Source: Erwinia sp. E602
GTDB lineage: Bacteria > Pseudomonadota > Gammaproteobacteria > Enterobacterales > Enterobacteriaceae
DNA length: 64,000 nt
NCBI RefSeq assembly: GCF_018141005.1
Contig: NZ_CP046582.1
Span: 1,860,001 to 1,924,000, forward strand
Direction of reading: 5' to 3'
Both the position numbers and the translations under genes were made by a program. A model generated the notes under the pieces. The model saw only the letters and a program-made list of their open reading frames with translations. It ran no database searches and was not told the origin of the DNA. Each line of letters begins with the position of its first letter. Within the stretch, counting starts at the first letter, position 1. Positions 1 to 8,485 of the stretch are shown here, one piece after another.

Positions 1-507
1 ATCAAGAAGGCCAATATGGCCGGGGCGAAAATCGAAATCATCACCACGCCAAACATTGAAGGCGCGGTGGAAGGCGGCCAGCTGGTACAGCAGATCGCCC
101 GGTCGGCCGGCCTCAACGTCGCGGTGCGCCGCGTGCCGTACGACGGTTACTGGTCAGCCCACTGGATGAAAGATCCGATCGGCTACGGCTCGGTCAACCC
201 GCGCCCGACGCTGGATATGCTGTTCTCCCAGTTCTATCTCTCCACCGCGCCGTGGAACGAGTCCGGCTGGAAAAACGAGCAGTTCGATCAGCTGGTGGCC
301 GCCGCCCGTGGCGAAAGCGACCAGGGCAAACGCAAGCAGATGTACGGCGATATGCAGAAGCTGGTCTACGACAACTGCGGCACGCTGATCCCGGCCTTCA
401 TCAGCTCGATGGACGGCTGTAGTAAGAAAGTGAAAGGGGTGGAAGCCTGGCCGTCTGGCATGATGATGGGCTATCGTTTCCACGAGTTTGCCTGGTTGGC
501 TGCATAA
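1..507 (+). CDS. ABC transporter substrate-binding protein, family 5 (C-terminal part)
   Basis: This is the C-terminal part (about 168 codons) of a periplasmic solute-binding protein. The reading frame is open from base 1, so the start and signal peptide lie upstream of the window. The late SBP_bac_5 pattern is visible: a domain-closing segment with PYDGYWSAHW, then a helical EQFDQLVAAARGE stretch, then a DMQKLVYDN block and a hydrophobic end. The family binds peptides, opines, nickel or other small amino compounds and delivers them to DppBC-type permeases, and such genes follow 14 bp downstream. The ligand cannot be read from the sequence, but the downstream amidohydrolase and FAD oxidoreductase suggest an N-acylated or amine-containing compound. 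Confidence 0.85.
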   Translation: MKKANMAGAKIEIITTPNIEGAVEGGQLVQQIARSAGLNVAVRRVPYDGYWSAHWMKDPIGYGSVNPRPTLDMLFSQFYLSTAPWNESGWKNEQFDQLVAAARGESDQGKRKQMYGDMQKLVYDNCGTLIPAFISSMDGCSKKVKGVEAWPSGMMMGYRFHEFAWLAA

Positions 508-521
508 GCAGGAGAACGGCG

Positions 522-1475
522 ATGAACAGGTACATACTCAAACTGATACTCCGGCGTGTAGGGTCGGGTTTACTTACGCTCTTCATCGTCTCGGCGCTGG
601 TGTTCTTTATCACCAGCCTGCTGCCGGGCGATGCGGCGCAGATGATCCTTGGCCAGTCAGCCACCCCGGAAACGGTGGCGGCACTGCGCCAGCAGCTGGG
701 ACTGGATCAGCCGCTGCTCGTACGTTACGTCAGCTGGCTGGCCGGTATGGTTCAGGGCGATTTTGGTACCTCCTTCGCCAGCAACGTGCCGGTGTCGCAG
801 CTGGTCTCCCAGCGCATTCCGGCCACCTTCCAGCTGGCCGTTACCACCACCCTGGTGTCGGTACCGCTGGCGCTGGCCATCGGCATCACCGCCGCCATGA
901 AGCGCGGCTCCTTCCTGGACCGCGCGCTGGTGGTCAGCACCATGGCGGTGGTGGCGGTGCCGGAATTCCTGATTGCCACCGTGGCGGTGCTGATCTTCGC
1001 CGTTAAGCTGCAGTGGGTGCCGGCGATGTCGCTCGGCTCCACCCATCAGGACTTCCTCGGCTTCCTGCGCACCTTTGCGCTGCCGGTGATGACCCTGTGC
1101 TGCGTGATTATTGCCCAGATGGCGCGCATGACGCGCGCCGCTATCGTCAACCAGATGGACAGCCCGTATCTGGAAATGACCCTGCTTAAAGGCGTCAGTC
1201 CGCTGCGCGCGATGCTGCGCCACGCGCTGCCGAACGCGGTCGGGCCGATTGCCAACGCCATCTCACTCAGCCTCTCATACCTGTTTGGCGGGGTGATCAT
1301 TATCGAAAGTATCTTCAGCTATCCGGGCGTGGCCAGCCAGCTGGTGGATGCGGTGAGCAACCGCGATCTGCCGGTGGTGCAGATGTGCGTGATGTTCTTC
1401 GCCGCCTGCTACCTGACCCTGTTACTGGCGGCGGACGTGCTGACCATTGCATTTAATCCTAAGTGGAGGGGCTGA
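522..1475 (+). CDS. ABC transporter permease, DppB/OppB type
   Basis: Inner-membrane permease of 317 residues, the usual length for the DppB/OppB subfamily. Features seen are a first membrane helix near residues 13-33, the family segment TSLLPGDAAQMILGQ that opens the periplasmic loop, several more hydrophobic helices, and a cytoplasmic EAA-like loop (LLKGVSPLRAMLRHALPNA) that would contact the ATPase. A Shine-Dalgarno-like GGAG sits before ATG 522. It lies between the binding-protein gene and the second permease, with which its stop codon overlaps (TGATG), so the two are probably translationally coupled. The two permeases should form the heterodimeric channel. Confidence 0.9.
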   Translation: MNRYILKLILRRVGSGLLTLFIVSALVFFITSLLPGDAAQMILGQSATPETVAALRQQLGLDQPLLVRYVSWLAGMVQGDFGTSFASNVPVSQLVSQRIPATFQLAVTTTLVSVPLALAIGITAAMKRGSFLDRALVVSTMAVVAVPEFLIATVAVLIFAVKLQWVPAMSLGSTHQDFLGFLRTFALPVMTLCCVIIAQMARMTRAAIVNQMDSPYLEMTLLKGVSPLRAMLRHALPNAVGPIANAISLSLSYLFGGVIIIESIFSYPGVASQLVDAVSNRDLPVVQMCVMFFAACYLTLLLAADVLTIAFNPKWRG

Positions 1476-2329
1476 TGAATACACTGACGCTACCGTGGCG
1501 CTTCTTTCAATCTCTCAACGTCAGCGGCCGTTGCGGCCTGCTGATCACCCTGTTCTGGATCCTGATGGCGGTGTTTGGCACCGCGCTGGCGCCGCACAAT
1601 CTGGAGGACATCGGTGCCGGCCCGATGTTCGGCTCGTTCAGCCGCGAGTTCTGGTTCGGCACCGACTACCTCGGCCGCGATATTTTCAGCCGCATCCTCT
1701 ACGGTGCGCGCTACTCGATTGGCCTGGCGCTGACCGCAGCGATCCTGGCAAGCCTGGTCGGTACGCTGCTGGCGCTGCTGGCGGCGGTGGCCGGCCGCTG
1801 GCTGGAAGAGGTGCTGGGGCGGATTAACGACGCGATGCTGGTACTGCCGGGGAAAATTCTGGCGCTGATGATCGTCGCGGTGTTTGGCTCCTCGCTGCCG
1901 ATGCTGATTATCACCGCCGTGTTTACCTACTGGCCGGGTGCCTATCGTATCGCCTACGCCATGGCCTCCAGCCTGCGGTCAATGGACTACGTGCAGGCGT
2001 CACGGCTGCGCGGCGAGAGCCGCCTCTACGTGGCGATCCACGATATTCTGCCGAATATGCTGCACCCGATGCTCACCGACTTCGGCCTGCGCTTTGTCTA
2101 CATCGTGCTGCTGCTCAGCGGCCTGAGCTTCCTCGGCCTCGGCGTACAGCCGCCGTACGCCGACTGGGGCACGCTGGTGCGTGAAAATCTACAGGGCCTG
2201 TTTGACGGCTCACCGGCGGTGCTGATGCCAGCGGTGGCGATTGCCAGCCTGACCATCGGTGCCAACCTGTTTATCGACAGCCTGCAGGCGATGCGCCCGA
2301 TGGCAACGCTGGCTAAGGGGACCGCATGA
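1475..2329 (+). CDS. ABC transporter permease, DppC/OppC type
   Basis: Second permease of the importer, 284 residues. ATG 1475 is chosen because it overlaps the stop of the previous gene and is preceded by GGAGGGG; an in-frame GTG 12 bp upstream lies inside that ribosome-binding site and is less likely. The N-terminal helix is followed by the periplasmic FWFGTDYLGRDIFSRILYG segment typical of DppC/OppC proteins, and the EAA-like loop contains ASRLRGESRLYVAIHDILPN. It should pair with the upstream permease. The stop overlaps the start of the ATPase gene (ATGA). Confidence 0.9.
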   Translation: MNTLTLPWRFFQSLNVSGRCGLLITLFWILMAVFGTALAPHNLEDIGAGPMFGSFSREFWFGTDYLGRDIFSRILYGARYSIGLALTAAILASLVGTLLALLAAVAGRWLEEVLGRINDAMLVLPGKILALMIVAVFGSSLPMLIITAVFTYWPGAYRIAYAMASSLRSMDYVQASRLRGESRLYVAIHDILPNMLHPMLTDFGLRFVYIVLLLSGLSFLGLGVQPPYADWGTLVRENLQGLFDGSPAVLMPAVAIASLTIGANLFIDSLQAMRPMATLAKGTA

Positions 2330-3990
2330 ATATTATGCCGCACACTGCAACACCGACGGTCGCCGTTGACAACCTGCGGGTCACCGCTCATGCCGACGAC
2401 GGCCGGGAGATTACCCTGGTCTCGGATATTCACTTCACCGTGCAGAAGGGCGAGGTGCTGGCGCTGATCGGCGAGTCCGGCTCCGGTAAAACCACCATCG
2501 CGCTGGCGCTGATGGGCTATGCCCGCCACGGCTGCCATATTGCCGGGGGTACCATTCACGTGGCCGGCACCGACGTCACCTCGCTGTCACGCGCTGAGCT
2601 GTGCCAGTTCCGCGGCAACAAAGTGGCCTATATTGCCCAGAGCGCCGCCGCCTCCTTCAACCCGGCGATGAAAATCATGGACCAGGTGGTCGAGCCGGTG
2701 GTGATCCACGGCGTGATGAAGCGCGCGGAGGCCGAGAAAAAGGCGGTGGAGCTGTTCCGCGAACTGGCGCTGCCGAACCCGGACACCATCGGCGATCGCT
2801 ATCCGCACCAGGTTTCCGGCGGCCAGCTGCAGCGCCTGATGACCGCCATGGCGCTGATTGGCGATCCGGAAGTGGTGATCCTCGATGAACCGACCACCGC
2901 GCTGGACGTCACCACCCAGGTGGAGGTGCTGAAGGCCTTCCGCCGCGTGGTGCGTCAGCGCGGCACCACCGCCATCTACGTCAGTCACGATCTGGCGGTG
3001 GTGGCGCAGATGGCCGATAAAATTCTGGTGCTGCTGAAGGGGCAGATTGCCGAGTACGGCACCACCAGCCAGCTGCTGAACGCCCCGCAGGCGGAGTACA
3101 GCCATCAGCTGCTGGACGCGGCACGGCAACAGCCGCGCCCCAGCCCGTGGCAGGCACAGCAGAATGAGGAACAACCGCTGCTGCAGGTGCGCGACCTGGC
3201 GGCCGGTTATGGCCCGCGCGACGCGGACGGTCAGCCGAAAGTGAAAATTTTGCAGGATATCAACTTCAGCCTGTATCGCGGCCAGTCGATCGGTATTATC
3301 GGTGAGTCCGGCTCCGGCAAAACCACCCTGGCGCACGCTATCGCCGGCATGAACAGGCCCTGCGGCGGCCACATTCTGTTTAACGGCCACTACATTGACG
3401 GGGATATGCATCGCCGCCCCGAAAACGAGCTGCGGCGCATTCAGTACGTGTTCCAGATGGCCGATACCGCACTGAATCCGGCGCACAGCATTGAGGCCAT
3501 CCTTAAGCGGCCCCTGAAGCTGTTTCACGGCCTGCGCGGGCCCGCGCTGGAAAAACGCCTGTTCGAACTGCTGGATCTGGTGCGGTTACCGCGCAGCGTA
3601 CTGTGGCGCAAGCCCTGGTCGCTTTCCGGCGGGCAGAAGCAGCGCGTCAACCTGGCGCGGGCGCTGGCCGCCGAGCCGGACCTGATCCTCTGCGATGAGG
3701 TCACCTCGGCGCTGGATACGGTAGTGGCGGCGGCGGTACTCGATCTGATTACCGAGCTGCGCCGCGAGCTGGGGCTGACGGTGCTGTTTATCAGCCACGA
3801 TCTGCACGCGGTGCGCTCGGTGTGTGACGAAATTGTGGTGATGAAAAACGGCCGCATGGTCACCCAGGTGGCGCGGGCTGACTACGACAAGCCATCAACG
3901 GAAATTTACTACGAGCGCCTGAAGCGCGCCGTGCCGGAACTGCGCCAGGGCTGGCTGGATGAACATGAAGAGAGCGATATCGCCCTCTGA
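2326..3990 (+). CDS. Dual ABC ATPase (fused DppD-DppF type)
   Basis: One 554-residue polypeptide carries two complete nucleotide-binding domains, so it can power the importer alone in place of separate DppD and DppF subunits. Domain 1 has Walker A GESGSGKT at residues 49-56, signature VSGGQ at 163-167 and Walker B ILDE at 185-188. Domain 2 has Walker A at 326-333, signature LSGGQ at 433-437 and Walker B with D457/E458 (ILCDEV, a Cys in place of the usual Leu). Fused ATPases of this kind are known (YejF, GsiA). The ATGA overlap with the preceding permease indicates one operon. A gap of about 90 bp containing a hairpin separates it from the enzyme genes. Confidence 0.93.
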   Translation: MNIMPHTATPTVAVDNLRVTAHADDGREITLVSDIHFTVQKGEVLALIGESGSGKTTIALALMGYARHGCHIAGGTIHVAGTDVTSLSRAELCQFRGNKVAYIAQSAAASFNPAMKIMDQVVEPVVIHGVMKRAEAEKKAVELFRELALPNPDTIGDRYPHQVSGGQLQRLMTAMALIGDPEVVILDEPTTALDVTTQVEVLKAFRRVVRQRGTTAIYVSHDLAVVAQMADKILVLLKGQIAEYGTTSQLLNAPQAEYSHQLLDAARQQPRPSPWQAQQNEEQPLLQVRDLAAGYGPRDADGQPKVKILQDINFSLYRGQSIGIIGESGSGKTTLAHAIAGMNRPCGGHILFNGHYIDGDMHRRPENELRRIQYVFQMADTALNPAHSIEAILKRPLKLFHGLRGPALEKRLFELLDLVRLPRSVLWRKPWSLSGGQKQRVNLARALAAEPDLILCDEVTSALDTVVAAAVLDLITELRRELGLTVLFISHDLHAVRSVCDEIVVMKNGRMVTQVARADYDKPSTEIYYERLKRAVPELRQGWLDEHEESDIAL

Positions 3991-4016
3991 CGTCAGCGGC
4001 GCAGGCCGATGCTGAA

Positions 4017-4037
4017 CGGGCGGGAAGATGCCGCCCG
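4017..4037 (+). terminator. Intra-operon hairpin between transporter and enzyme genes
   Basis: A perfect 7-bp inverted repeat (CGGGCGG / CCGCCCG, 7-nt loop) lies 27 bp after the ATPase stop. There is no T-run, so it is more likely an mRNA-processing or partial-termination element than a full terminator. It could lower or stabilise expression of transporter mRNA relative to the downstream enzymes. Confidence 0.4.
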
Positions 4038-4081
4038 ACGATAACATGACCCAATTAAACGATTACTGGTAAGGAACATTC

Positions 4082-5413
4082 ATGCCTGCACCGATTCGAT
4101 ACGTTCAGGACAGCCCGTATTTCCCGCCGTCGGCGGACGTGGTGGTGATTGGCGCCGGTATTGCCGGTACCGCCGCCGCGTATGAGCTGGCAAAAAAAGG
4201 CGTCAGCGTGGTGCTGATTGAGAAAGGGCTGGTGGGCGGCGAACAGTCGAGCCGCAACTGGGGCTGGTGCCGCCAGCAGAACCGCGACGAGCGCGAGCTG
4301 CCGCTGATGATCTACGCCATCCAGCGCTGGAGCGAACTGGCGGCCGAAACCGGCGAAGAGCTGGGCTTCCGCCGCAGCGGGCTGGTGTATGCCACCAGAA
4401 GCCAGGACGACATCAACGCCTGGGAGAACTGGAACCGCATGGCGGCTAACTACGGCTTTAGCAGCGAAATTCTTACCGCCGAACGCGCCAAAGCGCTGAC
4501 GCCGGGCAGCACCAGCCAGTGGCTGGGCGGCATCTCCTCGCCGACCGACGGCCACGCCGAACCGGCGCTGGCGGCTCCCGGACTGGCGATTGCCGCCCAG
4601 CGGCTGGGCGCATTCGTGTTCCAGCAGTGCGCGGTGCGCGGGCTGGATATCTCCGCCGGCAGGGTCAGCGGCGTGATCACCGAACGCGGCCTGATCAAAA
4701 CCAGCAGCGTTATCTGCGCAGGCGGGGCCTGGACCTCGATGTTCTGCCGCCGCCACGGCATCGATCTGCCGCTGGGTAACGTGATCGGCACCGCCTTCCG
4801 CACCGCGCCGATCGAACAGAAAATCGCGCTGCCGCTCTACACGCCGGGCTTTGCCTGTCGCCCGCAGCTGGACGGCAGCTACACCATGTCGGTCTCCGGC
4901 CGTGGCCGCCTGGAGCCGGGCGCGCAGGGGCTGCGCTACGCGCGGCAGTTCTGGCCGACCTTTAAGGCGCGGCGTAAAAATCTGACCCTGAACCTCGGCC
5001 TTGCCCCGTTTATCCGCGGCCCGGAAGCCCCGGCGCGCTGGCAGATGGACGGCATCTCACCGTTTGAACAGGTGCGTATTCTTGACCCGCGCCCGGATAT
5101 GGCGATGGTCGAAGAGGGACTGGCGGCGATGCGCAGCGAGTTCCCGCAGATGCAGCAGATCCGCCTGGAGCAGGCGTGGGGCGGCATGATTGACAGCACC
5201 CCGGACGCGGTGCCGGTGATCTCCACCGTGGGCAAACTGCCGGGGCTGGTGATCTCCGCCGGCTACAGCGCCCACGGCTTCGGCATCGGCCCGGGTGCCG
5301 GGCGTCTGGCCGCCGACCTTGCCACGCTGGATACGCCGGTGGTTGACCCGGCCCCGTTCCGTTACGAACGTCTCACCGACGGTTCCGGGCTAAAAGCGCC
5401 CGGGCTGATGTAA
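4082..5413 (+). CDS. FAD-dependent amine/D-amino-acid oxidoreductase (DAO family)
   Basis: Flavoprotein of 443 residues with an N-terminal Rossmann dinucleotide-binding motif GAGIAG at residues 24-29 and a terminal acidic residue of the beta-alpha-beta fold (VVLIEKG). It continues as a DadA/PuuB/SoxB-like DAO domain, with a late FAD-contact segment around GYSAHGFGIGPGAGRL. Such enzymes oxidise amines, N-substituted amino acids or D-amino acids to imines that hydrolyse to oxo acids. The SSRNWGWCRQQ segment sits where related oxidases attach or contact the flavin, but its role here is not established. GTAAGGA precedes ATG 4082. The neighbouring permease and aminotransferase genes fit a catabolic role; the substrate is unknown. 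Confidence 0.85.
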   Translation: MPAPIRYVQDSPYFPPSADVVVIGAGIAGTAAAYELAKKGVSVVLIEKGLVGGEQSSRNWGWCRQQNRDERELPLMIYAIQRWSELAAETGEELGFRRSGLVYATRSQDDINAWENWNRMAANYGFSSEILTAERAKALTPGSTSQWLGGISSPTDGHAEPALAAPGLAIAAQRLGAFVFQQCAVRGLDISAGRVSGVITERGLIKTSSVICAGGAWTSMFCRRHGIDLPLGNVIGTAFRTAPIEQKIALPLYTPGFACRPQLDGSYTMSVSGRGRLEPGAQGLRYARQFWPTFKARRKNLTLNLGLAPFIRGPEAPARWQMDGISPFEQVRILDPRPDMAMVEEGLAAMRSEFPQMQQIRLEQAWGGMIDSTPDAVPVISTVGKLPGLVISAGYSAHGFGIGPGAGRLAADLATLDTPVVDPAPFRYERLTDGSGLKAPGLM

Positions 5414-5422
5414 GGAATCACC

Positions 5423-6271
5423 ATGACCGTAGAATTTATTCCGCTGCGCGACGCGCACCTTGATGCGGCGTTCGCGCTGACGCAGAAACTGCAGTGGCCG
5501 CACCGGCCGGGCGACTGGCAGCAGGCGCTGCTGCTGGGCGAGGGGATTGCCGCCGTGGAGAACGGCGAGCTGATTGGCACCCTGATCACCTGGCGCTGGG
5601 GGGCGGACTATTCCACCCTCGGGCTGGTGATCGTTGACGATGCTCAGCAGGGGCGCGGCATTGGTAAGCAGCTGATGCTGGCCGGGCTTGAGACCCTGGC
5701 GGGCAGCAATATCCGCCTGCACGCCACCGAAGCGGGCAAAGGGCTGTATGAAAAGCTCGGTTTTGTCGCCACCGGCCACGTCGAACAGCACCAGTGCCGC
5801 CAGCTGCCGGCGGTGGCCGCGCCTGCCTGCGCCGCGCACCAGCAGATCCGCAGCGCCCGCCAGCAGGACGCCACGCTGCTGACCGCGCTGGATCGTCAGG
5901 CCACCGGCCAGCAGCGGCCACGGCTGATCGCTAACCTGCTGGAGAGCGCGGAGCGCATTCTGGTGCTGGAAGAGCAGGGGGCCGCGGCCGGTTTTGCCTG
6001 CCTGCGCCGCTTCGGCCACGGTTACGCCATTGGGCCGGTGACCGCCCGCACTCCGGCGGCGGCGAAGCTGTTGATCGGCCAGCTGCTGAGTACGCTGGGC
6101 GGACAGTTTGTCCGTATCGACACCGACCGCGAGGCCGGTATCGGCCCGTGGCTGACCGAACAGGGGCTGCCGGAAGTGGACGCGCCGACCACCATGATTA
6201 AAGGGACCCCGTGGCGGCCGGAAAGCGGCGGCATGCAGGCGTTCGGGCTGATGTCCCAGGCGATGGCCTGA
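5423..6271 (+). CDS. GNAT-family N-acetyltransferase, two-domain
   Basis: Protein of 282 residues. The N-terminal half is a GNAT acyl-CoA-binding fold with motif A QQGRGIGKQL at about residues 75-84. The C-terminal half (about 145-282) resembles a second, degenerate GNAT-like domain, as in YitH/HPA2-type double-domain acetyltransferases. It starts 9 bp after the oxidoreductase gene and its stop overlaps the next start (TGATG), so it belongs to the same operon. A role in acetylating a pathway intermediate or detoxifying the amine substrate is inference; no substrate-specific motif was recognised. Confidence 0.8.
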   Translation: MTVEFIPLRDAHLDAAFALTQKLQWPHRPGDWQQALLLGEGIAAVENGELIGTLITWRWGADYSTLGLVIVDDAQQGRGIGKQLMLAGLETLAGSNIRLHATEAGKGLYEKLGFVATGHVEQHQCRQLPAVAAPACAAHQQIRSARQQDATLLTALDRQATGQQRPRLIANLLESAERILVLEEQGAAAGFACLRRFGHGYAIGPVTARTPAAAKLLIGQLLSTLGGQFVRIDTDREAGIGPWLTEQGLPEVDAPTTMIKGTPWRPESGGMQAFGLMSQAMA

Positions 6272-7197
6272 TGAATATCGTCTACAAATCTGAAGCGGAG
6301 CGCGGGCGTATCTGGGCCGGTCTGCTGGCTGACATGGCCCCGGAGGCCAGCTTCCGCCAGTGGCCGGACGTGGGCAATGCCGCAGAGGTGGAGTACCTGG
6401 TCGCCTGGCAGCCGCCGGAAGACATCATGCAGCAGTTCCCCAATCTTAAGGTGCTGTTCTCCGTCGGGGCCGGGGCCGATCAGTTTGACTACTCACGCCT
6501 GCCCGCCGACCTGCCGGTGGTACGGATGATCGAACCGGGGCTGACCAGCGGCATGGTCGAGTACGTCACCTTTGCCGTGCTCGGCCTGCATCGCGATATG
6601 CCGCGCTACCTGCAGCAGCAGCGTGCGGGCGTCTGGCAGGCGCACCCGGTGCAAACCGCAGCAAAACGCCGCATCGGCGTGATGGGGCTGGGTACACTGG
6701 GCGAAGCGGTGCTCAAACCGCTGGTGGCGATGGGCTTCGACTGCGGCGGCTGGAGCCGCACCCCGCGCGATCTGCCGGGGGTACGCTGCTGGGCAGGGGA
6801 TGAACAGCTGGGTGAGTTTCTGGCGCGCAGCGATATCCTCATCTGCCTGCTGCCGCTCACCGAACGCACCGAAGGGATGCTTAACGCCGATCTGTTCGGC
6901 CAGTTACCCGCCGGTGCGGCGCTGGTGCAGGCCGGGCGCGGCGCGCAGCTGAACCATCAGCATCTGCTGGACGCGCTGGACGCCGGTCAGCTGAGCGCGG
7001 CGGTGGTCGACGTTACCGCCCCCGAGCCGCTGCCCGCTGAGCACCGATTCTGGCACCATCCGCAGATCTGGCTGACGCCACATATCGCCAGCCAGACCCA
7101 GCCGGAGAGTGCCGTTGTCGCGCTGCTGGCCAACATTCGTCGCCATCAGCGCGGAGAACCTATGGTCGGCGTCGTCGACCGTCAACAAGGATATTAA
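6271..7197 (+). CDS. D-2-hydroxyacid dehydrogenase, GhrA-like
   Basis: NAD(P)-dependent 2-hydroxyacid dehydrogenase of 308 residues, the size of glyoxylate/hydroxypyruvate reductase A. The nucleotide-binding GLGTLG is at residues 139-144. The catalytic triad of the family is intact: R223 (QAGRGAQ), E252 (APEPLP) and H271 (TPHIAS), each at a constant offset from E. coli GhrA as recalled. ATG 6271 overlaps the previous stop. In this operon it could reduce the 2-oxo acid or glyoxylate released by the FAD oxidase, which is inference. It is probably a pathway-dedicated paralogue rather than the housekeeping ghrA. Confidence 0.85.
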   Translation: MNIVYKSEAERGRIWAGLLADMAPEASFRQWPDVGNAAEVEYLVAWQPPEDIMQQFPNLKVLFSVGAGADQFDYSRLPADLPVVRMIEPGLTSGMVEYVTFAVLGLHRDMPRYLQQQRAGVWQAHPVQTAAKRRIGVMGLGTLGEAVLKPLVAMGFDCGGWSRTPRDLPGVRCWAGDEQLGEFLARSDILICLLPLTERTEGMLNADLFGQLPAGAALVQAGRGAQLNHQHLLDALDAGQLSAAVVDVTAPEPLPAEHRFWHHPQIWLTPHIASQTQPESAVVALLANIRRHQRGEPMVGVVDRQQGY

Positions 7198-7198
7198 T

Positions 7199-8332
7199 AT
7201 GGATATTAATGCGTTAGTCGCGCTGCGGCGCGATCTGCACCAGCACCCGGAGCTGGCCTATAACGAACACCGCACCGCCGGCATCGTGGCTGAGATCCTC
7301 AGCGACCTGGGGCTGGAGGTGCACACCGGCATCGGTAAAACCGGCGTGGTCGGCGTGCTGAAACGGGGGTTAAGCTCGCGCAGCATCGGCCTGCGTGCCG
7401 ATATGGACGCGCTGCCGATGCAGGACAACGGCAGTCAGCCGTGGCGCAGCCAGACGGCCAGCGTCTGCCACGCCTGCGGCCACGACGGCCACACCACCAT
7501 GCTGCTGGGCGCGGCGGCGGCGCTGGCCGACGATCCGGGTTTTGACGGCACGGTGTACTTCATTTTCCAGCCGGCGGAAGAGGGGATGGCGGGGGCGAAG
7601 GCGATGATCGACGATGGCCTGTTTACCCGCTTCCCCTGCGATGCGGTCTACGCCATCCACAACTGGCCGCAGCTGCCTGCCGGGGTGGCGCAGACCCGCG
7701 CCGGGCCGATTATGGCGGCGGGCAGCGTGTTTAACATTACCGTTCACGGCGGCGGCGGCCACGCCGCGCAGCCGCAGCTGACCCCGGACACCCTGCTGGC
7801 CACCAGCGAACTGGTGGTGCAGCTGCACACCATTATCAGCCGTAACCTCGACCCCTGCGATCCGGCGGTGCTGACGGTAACCAAAATCAACGGCGGCTTC
7901 TCGCACAATATGATCCCGGCGCAGGCGGAGATTATGGGCACGGTGCGCAGCTTTGACGGCGGCGTGCAGGACGTGATTGAACGCCGCATGCGCGAGCTGG
8001 CGCAGTCGGTGACCGCCGCGCACGGCCTGCAGGCGGAGGTCAGTTATAAGCGTTACTACCCGGCCACCATTAACAGTGCGGCAGAGGCACAGATCGCCCT
8101 GCGCGCCGCGCGCCGCGCCGGTCTGGAGTATGGCGAAGCGCCAAAACCGGCGATGACCTCGGAAGATTTCGCCTTTATGTTGCAGGCGAAACCAGGGGCC
8201 TATCTGTGGCTGGGCTCGGCGGACAGCCACCCGCTGCACCACTCTGAATTTGATTTCAACGACGCGGTGATCCCGTACGGCATCCGCTGGTTTGTGGCGC
8301 TGGTGCAGGAAACGCTGGCGGCAGAAATTTAA
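7199..8332 (+). CDS. M20-family amidohydrolase (hippurate/IAA-amino-acid hydrolase-like)
   Basis: Zinc aminoacylase of 377 residues. The metal-binding region reads HACGHDGHTT with C93, H95 and H98, and the catalytic/ligand pair E127-E128 lies in PAEEG. A dimerisation (lid) domain follows at about residues 180-290, then a late metal-ligand His near LHHSEFDFND. Relatives hydrolyse N-acyl amino acids (hippurate, N-acetyl or indole-acetyl conjugates). ATG 7199 is used because it follows AAGGATATTA and comes just after the preceding stop at 7197; upstream in-frame codons overlap the dehydrogenase gene. It is the last gene of the tight operon and suggests that the imported compound carries an N-acyl bond. 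Confidence 0.88.
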   Translation: MDINALVALRRDLHQHPELAYNEHRTAGIVAEILSDLGLEVHTGIGKTGVVGVLKRGLSSRSIGLRADMDALPMQDNGSQPWRSQTASVCHACGHDGHTTMLLGAAAALADDPGFDGTVYFIFQPAEEGMAGAKAMIDDGLFTRFPCDAVYAIHNWPQLPAGVAQTRAGPIMAAGSVFNITVHGGGGHAAQPQLTPDTLLATSELVVQLHTIISRNLDPCDPAVLTVTKINGGFSHNMIPAQAEIMGTVRSFDGGVQDVIERRMRELAQSVTAAHGLQAEVSYKRYYPATINSAAEAQIALRAARRAGLEYGEAPKPAMTSEDFAFMLQAKPGAYLWLGSADSHPLHHSEFDFNDAVIPYGIRWFVALVQETLAAEI

Positions 8333-8364
8333 GTGATGTTCGTCGATTGATTACAACAGTTAAT

Positions 8365-8393
8365 GCTGCTGCCGTTCCGGGAACGGCAGCAGC
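8365..8393 (+). terminator. Strong GC hairpin after the ABC/catabolic operon
   Basis: A 29-nt near-perfect palindrome (arms GCTGCTGCCGTTCC and its complement around one G) begins 32 bp after the M20 hydrolase stop. There is no T-tract, so intrinsic termination would be weak; it may be a 3'-end stability element closing the operon before the aminotransferase gene. Confidence 0.5.
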
Positions 8394-8485
8394 AGCGTCC
8401 GGCTTATTGCGATACTTGACCTATGCCCGCGCTGCCTGAAGGCGAACAGGGTAACTCTTCATCTTGATGTCAATGAGGCAAAGAT

